The notes under the pieces are model-generated. The model did no database searches and had not been told where the DNA came from. It saw only the letters and a program-made list of their open reading frames with translations. Below, in pieces: positions 41,820 through 49,895 of a DNA stretch of 64,000 nucleotides. Position numbers and translations under genes: made by a program. This DNA comes from CAADGU01 sp964581605 (GTDB lineage Bacteria > Chloroflexota > Anaerolineae > Promineifilales > Promineifilaceae): contig CAZOPF010000005.1 in assembly GCA_964581605.1 (NCBI GenBank), forward strand, positions 39,608 to 103,607, in the 5' to 3' direction. Position 1 is the stretch's first letter. Each line of letters begins with the position of its first letter.

Positions 41820-42953
41820 ATGATGAGCAGTGCCGGATCCCCTTTGTCCTATAACAACAATGTTGATACACGTAAGGCGATCCATTACTTACAAGATCTG
41901 CTTGACATCTTGCACCCAGACCCCACTCCAGATGTCCTGACCCTGAATTCACTGGAATACCGGTACAAACTTCACGATGGCCTCAATCAGGCAGCGATTC
42001 GGGATATTGAACAGTCGCAGCATATCAACCGCGCCATTGGTGATTACTGGCAAAGTGGTTTGAATGAATTCCACATTGGCCTTATTTACCTTTTTTGGGG
42101 TGAATGTCATGCGGCCGAAAAAGAGTTTGATCTGGCCTGGCGACATTGGTCAATTGGGCATGAGCAGCTGGCCGACCTGGCGCTGGCGCTGTTCGGGCGT
42201 GGCTATGCTCAGGAAATTTCCCATCATCACGAAGCAGCGATGATCAGCTATGCCAAAACGCGGCGTTATCTGGAAAGGATGCCCCTGAATACAGATACAC
42301 AGGCCACTTTTCATGGGTTGATGGAGAGCTACTTGCGTGAAGCACAGCAAACATTGCGCGACAAAATGCGTCATCTTTCTGTTTCAGAAGTTGAACAGGG
42401 GCCGCCAGAAGATGAGGCTAATGAAGGGGTTGTCCCTGTAGCAGAAGCAGTGGATGATAGACACGGCGAATATGGCGAAGATACCGGCCAGCCGCCTATT
42501 CCTCAGCCGCCGCGCACCAATTTGTCGGATGATCCGTTGCCGCTGGATGGACATGAGAAGGTAGACGGCCGTTACCGTTGGTATCTGGTTGAGCAGCGGC
42601 AGCTGGATGGTTTCATCCCCCAAATTCAATCCCAGGATTGGCTGTTGGTCTTTACCCAACCAGACCAAAGCGATCTGGCTTATCGTGGCGAACAGCCCAT
42701 TGTCATTGTTTGTCAGTCGGAAAGCAGCAGTACTATCATGCTGCGCCCCCATCCTTCCGAACAAATGGCACACGGCCGTCGCATTTATTTGCGGGAATGG
42801 CCTGGTGAAAGCTGGTCATTTGTGCGTCATCCAGATAGTGGCGAGATTTTTCTTACTCCCGCAGATGGTCAGGATGTGGTAGATTTGGAAAAACTGATTG
42901 GGATTGTCATTGGTTTGTGGCGGCCGTCGGCCCAGGTAGTGCGGGAGAATTAA
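41820..42953 (+). CDS. Unknown protein in the SPFH operon, helical-repeat N terminus
   Basis: 377 aa, not recognised as a named family. Residues 1-185 are helical and TPR-like (YWQSGLNEFHIGLIYLFWGE, AEKEFDLAWRHWSIGHEQLADLALALFGRGYAQE), with an acidic Pro-rich linker around residues 190-240. The C-terminal part is a compact beta domain (YRWYLVEQRQLDGFIPQI, WLLVFTQPDQSDLAYRGEQPIVIV, GRRIYLREWPGESWSFVRH) that looks like an SOS-peptidase-type or signal-peptidase-type sheet without a visible catalytic pair. It follows the two SPFH genes after 17 bp, so a soluble partner of the ring is likely. Confidence 0.7.
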   Translation: MMSSAGSPLSYNNNVDTRKAIHYLQDLLDILHPDPTPDVLTLNSLEYRYKLHDGLNQAAIRDIEQSQHINRAIGDYWQSGLNEFHIGLIYLFWGECHAAEKEFDLAWRHWSIGHEQLADLALALFGRGYAQEISHHHEAAMISYAKTRRYLERMPLNTDTQATFHGLMESYLREAQQTLRDKMRHLSVSEVEQGPPEDEANEGVVPVAEAVDDRHGEYGEDTGQPPIPQPPRTNLSDDPLPLDGHEKVDGRYRWYLVEQRQLDGFIPQIQSQDWLLVFTQPDQSDLAYRGEQPIVIVCQSESSSTIMLRPHPSEQMAHGRRIYLREWPGESWSFVRHPDSGEIFLTPADGQDVVDLEKLIGIVIGLWRPSAQVVREN

Positions 42954-42964
42954 GCGAGGCGAAA

Positions 42965-43894
42965 ATGGCAGATCATGTGCTTGTAGTGGGGGCTACTCTG
43001 TTGGACACCAAGGGCAAGCCAGAAGCCGGTCTGGAGCCCAATACGTCCAACCCGGCCATGATCCGGGTGACGCGGGGCGGTACGGCCCGCAATGTGGCCG
43101 AGAATTTGGGCCGCCTGGGGGCCGATGTGGTGCTGCTCTCCGCTGTTGGGGATGACTTGATCGGCCATCAATTGGTGGAGCAAACGGCCGAATCAAATGT
43201 GGATGTGCAAAATGTGCAAATGGTTGCCGGTGAGCGTACCGGCGCTTACCTGGCGGTGCTGGAAGAGGATGGCTCGCTGGCGGTAGCCCTGGATGATGTG
43301 CGGGTGATGCAGCATCTCACGGCCGTATACCTGTATCATCACCGCCGCCTGTTCAAAGAAGCCTCCCTGGTGATGGTGGATGGCAGTCTGACGCCGGATG
43401 CCCTGAAAACGGCCGTGAACCTGTGTGAAAAATACAATGTTCCCCTGTGTGCCGACCCTTCATCGGCGCGGTTGGCGTTTAAGTTACGGCCGTATCTGCC
43501 CAACCTCCAGCTTGCCGTGCCCAATGAAGTGGAAGCGGCCGAATTGTGCCAGGTGGATTATGAAGGCTTTGACCCCGACGCCAGCCTGGATTTAGCCCGC
43601 CGCCTGGTGCGCATGGGCGTGAAAAACAGCGTTGTTACACTCTCCGATTTTGGCCTGGTTTACGCCACCCCGGATGAGACCGGCTACCTGCCCCCCTCCT
43701 ACTCGGAAATGGTAGACAGCACCGGCACCGGTGACGCCGTGACCGCCGCCATCATCTTTGGCCTCCTCAACGACCTGCCGCCCCGCGAAGCCATTCGCCT
43801 GGGCGCGGCCGCCGCCAGCCTGACCCTGCAAACCAACGAAACCGTCGTCCCCGACCTCAGCCTGGACATGCTGTATGAACATCTCATCGTCTAG
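42965..43894 (+). CDS. PfkB family carbohydrate kinase, pseudouridine-kinase-like
   Basis: About 309 aa ribokinase-fold enzyme. The N-terminal signature VTRGGTARNVAENLGRLGADVVLLSAVGDD is closest to the pseudouridine kinase/PsuK pattern. The C-terminal signature MVDSTGTGDAVTAAIIFGLL contains the catalytic Asp and the anion hole. The start at 42965 is chosen because the ATG is close after the SPFH-operon gene and the fold begins at MADHVLVVG. No psuG glycosidase is next to it, so the substrate is uncertain. Confidence 0.88.
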   Translation: MADHVLVVGATLLDTKGKPEAGLEPNTSNPAMIRVTRGGTARNVAENLGRLGADVVLLSAVGDDLIGHQLVEQTAESNVDVQNVQMVAGERTGAYLAVLEEDGSLAVALDDVRVMQHLTAVYLYHHRRLFKEASLVMVDGSLTPDALKTAVNLCEKYNVPLCADPSSARLAFKLRPYLPNLQLAVPNEVEAAELCQVDYEGFDPDASLDLARRLVRMGVKNSVVTLSDFGLVYATPDETGYLPPSYSEMVDSTGTGDAVTAAIIFGLLNDLPPREAIRLGAAAASLTLQTNETVVPDLSLDMLYEHLIV

Positions 43895-43899
43895 TCGTA

Positions 43900-44002
43900 C
43901 CTTTGTGTTTTTGTGTTTGCGTGCTTTTGTGATTGTGTGTTCCCGTGCCCGCCAATCAACCAAAACACCAAAACACCAAAACACTATAACACTAAAACAC
44001 TA
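43900..44002. repeat. CACTAAAACAC-family inverted repeat
   Basis: TTTGTGTTTTTGTGTTTGCG on the left is mirrored by CAAAACACCAAAACAC and AACACTAAAACAC on the right. The repeat runs up to the ATG of the next gene at 44003. It belongs with the repeats at 5652-5730 and 57980-58118. Confidence 0.6.
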
Positions 44003-44668
44003 ATGAACAACCTCCTCGGCTTCATCATCTGTCTCACCTACGTCTTCGCCATTATCGGTCTGGCCGAGGGGCTGCGACGCTGGCGGGGGTATGGCAGCGG
44101 CTTTACGCGCAAGGTCATTCACATTGGCGTGGGCATGATGAGCTGGTTTTTACATTTCCTGTTTGATAATCCCTGGCCGTTTGTGGCGGCCTGTGTGGCC
44201 TTCATGGTCATCAACTTGTTGGACTGGCGCTACGGCTTTTTTGCGGCGATGGCCAGCAGCGACCGTTCCAATTTGGGCACCGTCTACTTTCCGCTGGCGG
44301 CCGGAGTGGTGGCGCTGGTGTTCTGGGATCAGCCGCCGCTGATGGTGGCGGCGCTCATGCCCTTGACGTGGGGGGATGGCATGGCGCCGGTGGTGGGCAA
44401 GGCTTACGGCCGTAACGCCTACACCGTCGCCTCCCACACCCGCACCTACGAAGGGTCGTTGGGCTTTTTTATCGCCTGTTTCATCTTCACCTGGCTGGCC
44501 TTATGGCTCATTCCTGGCCCCCCCGAAATCACTCCCATGCAAGCTCTGGCCCCGGCTCTCATCGTTACCATTGTCACCACCCTCATCGAAGCCGTCTCCA
44601 TCTGGGGCCTGGACAACCTCACCATCACCGCCGCCGCCATTCTCATTTTGTCGTTGTGGCCTTTTTAG
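44003..44668 (+). CDS. Phytol/dolichol kinase-like membrane protein
   Basis: About 221 aa with six to seven membrane helices. The conserved N-terminal block is GFTRKVIHIGVGMMSWFLHFLF. The core block is PLTWGDGMAPVVGKAYGRNAY with HTRTYEGSLGFFIACF, which together mark the CDP-alcohol/phytol kinase (phosphatidate cytidylyltransferase-related) family that phosphorylates prenyl alcohols with CTP. The Asp in WGDG and the HTRTYEGS motif are retained. I take the ATG at 44003 and reject a longer frame that reads through the upstream repeat. Confidence 0.85.
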   Translation: MNNLLGFIICLTYVFAIIGLAEGLRRWRGYGSGFTRKVIHIGVGMMSWFLHFLFDNPWPFVAACVAFMVINLLDWRYGFFAAMASSDRSNLGTVYFPLAAGVVALVFWDQPPLMVAALMPLTWGDGMAPVVGKAYGRNAYTVASHTRTYEGSLGFFIACFIFTWLALWLIPGPPEITPMQALAPALIVTIVTTLIEAVSIWGLDNLTITAAAILILSLWPF

Positions 44669-44675
44669 GCGGTAA

Positions 44676-44760
44676 TTGAGAGATTGGGAGATTGAGGGAC
44701 TCCCTCATCACCTCATCACCCCATCACCTGCTCACCCCATCACCTGCTCACCCCTTCCCC
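44676..44760. repeat. Mixed GAGATTG and CTCACCCCATCACC repeats
   Basis: The gap between convergent genes contains GAGAGATTGGGAGATTGAGG followed by several CATCACC(TGCTCACC) units. The second unit type also appears near 2660-2695 and 48232-48265. The repeat reaches into the last codons of pcm. Confidence 0.55.
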
Positions 44761-45413
44761 CACCCCTCTTCCCCCACCAGGGGCACAAACTTCACCGGGC
44801 CGAGGTTGCGGTGTTGATATTCATCTTCGCTGAGGCGTAGCAGCCGTACCAGGGTTTGGCTGCCTCGTTTACCCACCGGCATCACCAGACGGCCGTGAAC
44901 CTTCATTTGCTGCTTGAGTGTGGGGGGCACAATGGGGCCGCCCGCCGCCACCACAATGGCATCATATGGCGCGGCCGGCAGCCAGCCGAGTGAGCCATCG
45001 CCATGATGCACCCATACATTGTCATAGCCCAGCGCCGCCAGCCGTTCGCGGGCATACCATACCAACTGTTTGTGCCGTTCCACTGTATGCACCTCGGCCA
45101 CGATCTGGCTGAGCAGCGCCGCCACATACCCCGACCCCGCGCCAATTTCCAGCACCCGATCTCTGGGCTGCAAATCCAGCGCTTCCAACATATAAGCCAC
45201 CACATACGGCTGGGAGATGGTCTGGTGGGCGGGGATGGGCAGCGGGCCGTCTTCGTAGGCGTAGTCGCGGTACTCGTCCAGCACAAATTGCTCACGGGGC
45301 ACAGTGCGCATGGCGCGCAGCACGGCCGTGTCCTCAATCCCCCGCCCCATAATCTGTTCCTGTACCATCCGCTCTCGTTCGGCGGCAAAGTCATTCACCT
45401 GGAAACCCTCCAT
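44748..45413 (-). CDS. pcm: Protein-L-isoaspartate O-methyltransferase
   Basis: 221 aa. The enzyme methylates damaged isoaspartyl residues for repair. Typical motifs are MVQEQIMGRGI, VPREQFVLDEYRDYAYED and the PLPIPAHQTISQPYVVAYMLEAL active-site segment. The SAM-binding motif is RVLEIGAGSGYVAALL, followed by VVAAGGPIVPPTLKQQM. It stands alone, convergent with the phytol-kinase-like gene and divergent from the toxin-antitoxin pair. Confidence 0.93.
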   Translation of the reverse strand: MEGFQVNDFAAERERMVQEQIMGRGIEDTAVLRAMRTVPREQFVLDEYRDYAYEDGPLPIPAHQTISQPYVVAYMLEALDLQPRDRVLEIGAGSGYVAALLSQIVAEVHTVERHKQLVWYARERLAALGYDNVWVHHGDGSLGWLPAAPYDAIVVAAGGPIVPPTLKQQMKVHGRLVMPVGKRGSQTLVRLLRLSEDEYQHRNLGPVKFVPLVGEEGWGKG

Positions 45414-45464
45414 TACATCTGCCGAAATTCTAGCACAAAGGGGGCACGGCCGTATGCCACGAAA

Positions 45465-45503
45465 TTGCCCCTGACACCAAACAGATGTACACTACATACA
45501 TCT
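45465..45503 (+). promoter_or_regulatory. Promoter and operator of the RHH-PIN pair
   Basis: TTGCCC (45465-45470) and TACACT (45488-45493) are 17 bp apart. A perfect 7-bp inverted repeat, AGATGTA (45483-45489) and TACATCT (45497-45503), overlaps the -10 box. It fits autorepression by the ribbon-helix-helix antitoxin, which usually binds such repeats. Confidence 0.6.
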
Positions 45504-45524
45504 ATTGGCAAATTGGAGGTTGAA

Positions 45525-45815
45525 ATGGCCGAAAATATGGTGCGTACCCAGGTCTATCTACCGCGAGACATCTATGAACAGATCAAAGCCCGTGCCGAGC
45601 GCGAAGGCATCACCATGGCCGACCAAATTCGGGAAGCCCTGGTGGACTACGTGGTCGCCAGTAATGAAACAAAATCACAGGCACCCATCCTGACAGATGA
45701 TGACCCCATATGGGAGATGATTGGGATGATAAAAAGTGGTGTCAGTGACGGTTCGGTCAATCACGACAAATATATCTATATTCGAGATTGGGATCCGGCT
45801 GAAAATGACAGATGA
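45525..45815 (+). CDS. Ribbon-helix-helix antitoxin
   Basis: 96 aa. The N-terminal 50 residues are an RHH fold: MVRTQVYLPRDIYEQIKARAE, then GITMADQIREALVDYVV. The C-terminal tail (LTDDDPIWEMIGMIKSGVSDGS) is the likely toxin-wrapping segment. GGAGG precedes the ATG. It overlaps the PIN toxin gene by 11 bp, as in VapBC-type pairs. It should bind the inverted repeat in its promoter. Confidence 0.9.
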   Translation: MAENMVRTQVYLPRDIYEQIKARAEREGITMADQIREALVDYVVASNETKSQAPILTDDDPIWEMIGMIKSGVSDGSVNHDKYIYIRDWDPAENDR

Positions 45816-46227
45816 AATTGAGTTGTTCGTGGATAGCAGCGGTTGGATCGCCCTTTATGATGGGCAGGATCAATTCCATACGGTGGCGAAGGCCGCATTA
45901 AGGTCACTGCGTAGTTATCATCTGCGCCTGGTTACGACGGATTATGTTTTTGACGAGGCTATTACCTTTATACTCAATCGCACCTACCATGCAGCGGCCG
46001 TTCAATTTGGCCGGTGGTTGCTGAATGCAAACAATATTGAGCTTATTCGCGTGGATGAAACGGTGTGGCAGACCGCCTGGAAAATGTTCCAGCGATACCA
46101 TGACAAAGAATGGGCCTTTACCGATTGCACCAGCTTTGTCTTGATGCGCCAATTGGGACTGTATCAGGCATTTACCTTCGACCATCATTTTGCCCAGGCC
46201 GGTTTTCAACTCTGGCCGGCGCAATAA
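45805..46227 (+). CDS. PIN-domain toxin (VapC-like ribonuclease)
   Basis: 140 aa. PIN ribonucleases cut RNA, often tRNA. The acidic residues are present: FVDSSGWIALYD (first Asp), TTDYVFDEAI (Glu), and EWAFTDCTSFVLMRQLG with FTFDHHFAQAGF (later Asp residues). The start at 45805 overlaps the antitoxin stop. The pair looks intact. Confidence 0.9.
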   Translation: MTDEIELFVDSSGWIALYDGQDQFHTVAKAALRSLRSYHLRLVTTDYVFDEAITFILNRTYHAAAVQFGRWLLNANNIELIRVDETVWQTAWKMFQRYHDKEWAFTDCTSFVLMRQLGLYQAFTFDHHFAQAGFQLWPAQ

Positions 46228-46243
46228 AAAAACAGGAGATGGA

Positions 46244-46296
46244 GAGATTAGGAGATTGAGAGATTAAATCTCCTAATCTCCAATCTCCTAATCTCC
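46244..46296. repeat. GAGATTAGGAGATT inverted repeat
   Basis: Perfect 14-bp arms at 46244-46257 and 46267-46280, with a further AATCTCCTAATCTCC unit at 46283-46296. It lies between the toxin gene and uvrC. Confidence 0.7.
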
Positions 46297-46316
46297 ACTA
46301 ATTTGAGTTTTGACCC

Positions 46317-48188
46317 ATGAGCTATCTCCCCCCCGAAAACATCCAGGAAATCCTGAAAAAATTGCCTGCCAAACCAGGTGTTTATTTACATAAAGACAAA
46401 TACGGCGCGATTATTTACGTGGGCAAAGCGATCAACCTGCGCAACCGTGTGCGTTCTTACTTCCACGAAAATGTAGACTCCATCAAAACCTCCCGCCTGC
46501 GCCGCGAAATCGCCGACCTGGAAATCATCACCACCGAAACGGAACTGGAAGCGCTGCTGCTGGAAAACACGCTCATCAAGAAACACAAACCGAAATACAA
46601 CATCCGCCTCAAAGATGACAAACGCTACCCCTACATCAAAGTTCATTGGCAGGATGACTTCCCCAAAGTGACCGTTACCCGGCGCATGGAGCGGGATGGG
46701 GCGCGTTATTTTGGCCCCTATACCTCCGTCTGGGCGGTGCATCAAACACTGGACATGCTGCGCAAAATCTTCCCCTACCTGACCTGTGACCGCATCATCA
46801 ACGGCCGTGACGAACGCGCCTGCCTCTACTTTGACATCAAACTGTGCAACGGCCCCTGCATCGGCGCAGTGAACCGGGAGCAGTACCGGGCCATGATTCA
46901 AGACCTGATGGATTTTCTCAACGGCAAGTCGGAACACATTGCTAAAGAGATTGAGCAGAAGATGGCGCGGGCGTCCGAAAACTTGCAATTTGAGAAGGCG
47001 GCGGAGTATCGGGATCAGCTCACGGCCGTGACCAAAGTCATCGCCAAACAAAAAGTCATCTCCGCCGCCAACGCCGACCAGGACGTCATCGCCTTCGCCC
47101 GCGACCAGGGCGACGCCTGCGTTCAGGTCTTTTTCATTCGTTATGGCAAATTGATCGGCCGGGAATACTTCATGCTCGACAACGCCGAAGGCGAAAGCGA
47201 CGAAACCATCCTCAGCGACTTCCTCACCCGCTTCTACGACGAAGCCGCCCACATCCCCAAAGAAGTCCTCCTGCCCAGCGAAGTCTCCGAAGCCATGGTC
47301 ATCGAAGAGTGGCTACGCCACAAACGCAGCACCAAAGTCACCATCACCGTACCCCAAAAGGGCAAGAAAAAAGAGCTGGTGCAAATGGCCGCCAGCAATG
47401 CTCAGGACACCCTCAACACCATTCGCCAGCAATGGGAAGCCGACCGCTCCAAACATGTGCAGGCCATGGCCGAACTGCAAGAGGCGCTCAATTTACCTAC
47501 CCCACCCGCCCGCATCGAATGTTACGACATCAGCCATACCCAGGGCACAAACACCGTCGCCTCTATGGTCGTTTTTGTGCAGGGCGCGCCCAAAAAGAGC
47601 GACTACCGCCGCTTCAACATTCACACCGTCACCAACGACGACTTTGGGGCGATGAAGGAAACGCTCACCCGCCGTTTCCAGCGTTACCAGGAATCACTGT
47701 CAGGCGAATTGCACGACGCCAGCCAGATCGGCAAACAAAAAGATACCGCCTGGGCCATTCTGCCCGACCTGCTCATTGTAGACGGCGGCAAAGGGCAACT
47801 GAGTATGGCCGTAGACGTGCTGCGGGAATTTGGGCTGGAAGGGGAAGTGCCGCTGGCTGGATTAGCCAAACAAGAGGAAGAGCTATTTGTGCCCGGCAAC
47901 CCGCGCTCCATTTTTCTGGATCGCCGCTCACAGGGCTTATTTCTGGTGCAGCGAGTGCGGGACGAAGCACACCGTTTTGCCAATGAAGGCCACCGCAAGC
48001 AGCGGTCAAAGGTAGGCACGGCGTCTATTCTGGACAGCATCCCCGGTGTTGGCCCCAAGCGGCGCAAACTGCTGCTGGATCGCTTTGGCTCCCTGGACGG
48101 AATACGCCAGGCTACGGTGGAAGAAATTGCCACCGTGCCCGGCATCCCCATTGAAGTGGCCGAAGCGGTGAAAGCGCATCTGGATTGA
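46317..48188 (+). CDS. uvrC: Excinuclease ABC subunit C
   Basis: 623 aa nucleotide-excision repair nuclease. The N-terminal GIY-YIG domain (KPGVYLHKDKYGAIIYVGKA) makes the 3' cut. The Cys-rich segment LTCDRIINGRDERACLYFDIKLCNGPC and a UVR motif near residue 215 follow. The RNase-H-like domain (ECYDISHTQGTNTVASMVVF, DLLIVDGGKGQLSMA) makes the 5' cut, and a C-terminal helix-hairpin-helix pair (LDSIPGVGPKRRKLLLDRFGS) ends the protein. Length and motifs are complete. Confidence 0.97.
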   Translation: MSYLPPENIQEILKKLPAKPGVYLHKDKYGAIIYVGKAINLRNRVRSYFHENVDSIKTSRLRREIADLEIITTETELEALLLENTLIKKHKPKYNIRLKDDKRYPYIKVHWQDDFPKVTVTRRMERDGARYFGPYTSVWAVHQTLDMLRKIFPYLTCDRIINGRDERACLYFDIKLCNGPCIGAVNREQYRAMIQDLMDFLNGKSEHIAKEIEQKMARASENLQFEKAAEYRDQLTAVTKVIAKQKVISAANADQDVIAFARDQGDACVQVFFIRYGKLIGREYFMLDNAEGESDETILSDFLTRFYDEAAHIPKEVLLPSEVSEAMVIEEWLRHKRSTKVTITVPQKGKKKELVQMAASNAQDTLNTIRQQWEADRSKHVQAMAELQEALNLPTPPARIECYDISHTQGTNTVASMVVFVQGAPKKSDYRRFNIHTVTNDDFGAMKETLTRRFQRYQESLSGELHDASQIGKQKDTAWAILPDLLIVDGGKGQLSMAVDVLREFGLEGEVPLAGLAKQEEELFVPGNPRSIFLDRRSQGLFLVQRVRDEAHRFANEGHRKQRSKVGTASILDSIPGVGPKRRKLLLDRFGSLDGIRQATVEEIATVPGIPIEVAEAVKAHLD

Positions 48189-48263
48189 GGGTGGTAATAG
48201 GGGGATGGTATTGGGTAATGGGGTAATTGATCACCCTGTCACCCCTTCACCCCTTCACCCCCC

Positions 48264-48644
48264 TCATCCCTGTTTCCGCTCCTGTGCCCGTTTTTGGCCG
48301 CCATGTAATCCTCTGGCCTGGGAAACCGGCAGCACAAACAAAACGCCACTGTCAGCACTTTCCAGATTGCCGAGGGTTTGTTCCGTCGCGGCAATCAATT
48401 TGTCTACTAATTCATCACTGTCCACGACGGTAAAAATTGTGCGGTGGCGGTGTTCTGGGCGGCGGAAGAAGTCGGAGAGGGTGGGCATTGGGGGCAGGTC
48501 GCCGCGCATCCCGGATTTACGCGCCCGTCCCAGACCGCTGCTTTCTACGATGGTGATACCGCCAACCCCAAGCGCTTCCCAGGCATCCATTACCGGGTCG
48601 CAGTCGTCCAGATCATTCAGTATCACGAGAACCATGTGAAACAT
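48264..48644 (-). CDS. PII-like signalling protein next to a cation:proton antiporter
   Basis: 126 aa. The fold order is that of GlnB-like proteins: an N-terminal strand MVLVILNDLDDCDPVMDAWE, a loop with GGITIVESSGLGRA, and HRTIFTVVDSDELVDKLIAATEQTLGNLESADSGVLFVLPVSQARGL, matching the GlnB helix 2 and final strand. It lacks the T-loop Tyr and uridylylation pattern of canonical PII. Its ATG directly follows the stop codon of the antiporter gene, so it is very probably a ligand-sensing regulator of that transporter. Confidence 0.85.
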   Translation of the reverse strand: MFHMVLVILNDLDDCDPVMDAWEALGVGGITIVESSGLGRARKSGMRGDLPPMPTLSDFFRRPEHRHRTIFTVVDSDELVDKLIAATEQTLGNLESADSGVLFVLPVSQARGLHGGQKRAQERKQG

Positions 48645-49868
48645 TTAAGAAACTCCTTGGGCAGGCTGTTTTTGGGCCTGCCCCTTAAAAGCGGCACGCA
48701 GCATAGGCGGCGTCACCAAAGTAGCGATGATGACCATAAAGACGATGATGGAGAAGGTGTCTTGGGCCAGCACCCCCTGGTTGATGGCAAACGCGGCCAC
48801 AATCAGACCTACTTCCCCGCGTGATACCATGCCAATGCCTAATTGCAAAGATTCTTTGTTGGTGAAGCCACTGAGACGGCCGCCAAATCCGCAACCGATG
48901 ATCTTGCTGATGATAGCCACAATGGTCAGCACAATAGCGAATGCCCAGGCGGAACCGGTGATGCTGAACAGATCAACCGTTAGCCCGATATTAACGAAAA
49001 AAATGGGCACAAACAGACCGTAGGCGATAGCAGAAATGCCGTTAGCCAGTTCGGAGCGAAAGGGGGTCAGCCCCAACATCAGCCCTACCAGAAAAGCGCC
49101 CGTGATACCGGCCACGCCACCTAACGCCTCAGAAGCCCAGGCATATAAGAAACACAGCACCAGGGCGAATGCGATCAAACCCTGGAAAATTTCCAGTTTG
49201 TTCAGCCAGCGCATCAGGCGAGGGATGAGCCAGTAACCGAGTATGCCCGCACCAACCAGGAAGGCAACCATGCGGAAGATGACCACGCCGACGGAACTGC
49301 CGCCGCTGACTGTGCCGATGGCCAAAGCGGAAGCGACAGAGAGCAGGAGGATGCCGAGGATGTCGTCAAACACGGCCGCGCCCAACAAAGCGACCCCCAC
49401 ACGGCTGCGCAAAACGCCCAATTCCATCAGCGTTTGGGCGGAGATGCTGACGCTGGTGGCGGAGAGGGCGATACCCACAAACAGGGCTTCGGTGGAACTC
49501 AGGCCAAAGAGCACGGCCGTGCCATACCCCAAAATTACCGGCACCACCACCCCCGACGTGCCCGCAATCACTGATACTTTGCCCGACTTGAGCAGCTCCG
49601 AGAGGTGTAACTCCAACCCGGCCAGCATCATAAGCATCAAGACGCCTAACTCAGCAAACTCGGCTACGGTTTCGCTCAATTGTTCCGTGTTATTGAAGAG
49701 GGGGAGTGTATGGAACATATTAAGTAACGTCGGGCCAAGAATAATGCCGGCCATCAGTTCTCCCAGAACGGAAGGTTGTCCTAGCCGGATGCTGATATAG
49801 CCACATATTTTGGCGGCGACGATGATGATGGCTAAGGCCATCAGTAAATCCAATAATTCATGCGACAT
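48645..49868 (-). CDS. Cation:proton antiporter, CPA2 family
   Basis: 407 aa with about 12 hydrophobic helices. Marks of the family are QPSVLGELMAGIILGPTLL near the N terminus, AELGVLMLMMLAGLEL, AVFDDILGILLLSVASAL (the ion-binding Asp pair region), and GMVSRGEVGLIVA near the C terminus. It exchanges Na+ or K+ for protons. It lacks a C-terminal RCK or universal-stress domain. The PII-like gene immediately downstream may take the place of such a regulatory domain. Confidence 0.9.
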   Translation of the reverse strand: MSHELLDLLMALAIIIVAAKICGYISIRLGQPSVLGELMAGIILGPTLLNMFHTLPLFNNTEQLSETVAEFAELGVLMLMMLAGLELHLSELLKSGKVSVIAGTSGVVVPVILGYGTAVLFGLSSTEALFVGIALSATSVSISAQTLMELGVLRSRVGVALLGAAVFDDILGILLLSVASALAIGTVSGGSSVGVVIFRMVAFLVGAGILGYWLIPRLMRWLNKLEIFQGLIAFALVLCFLYAWASEALGGVAGITGAFLVGLMLGLTPFRSELANGISAIAYGLFVPIFFVNIGLTVDLFSITGSAWAFAIVLTIVAIISKIIGCGFGGRLSGFTNKESLQLGIGMVSRGEVGLIVAAFAINQGVLAQDTFSIIVFMVIIATLVTPPMLRAAFKGQAQKQPAQGVS

Positions 49869-49895
49869 TGTTTGATTCCTTGTGACAAATAGATT

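Noticed and set aside
46386..47252. A 288-codon minus-strand open frame opposite uvrC
   Set aside because: It lies wholly within uvrC, whose domains are complete, and has no independent motif.
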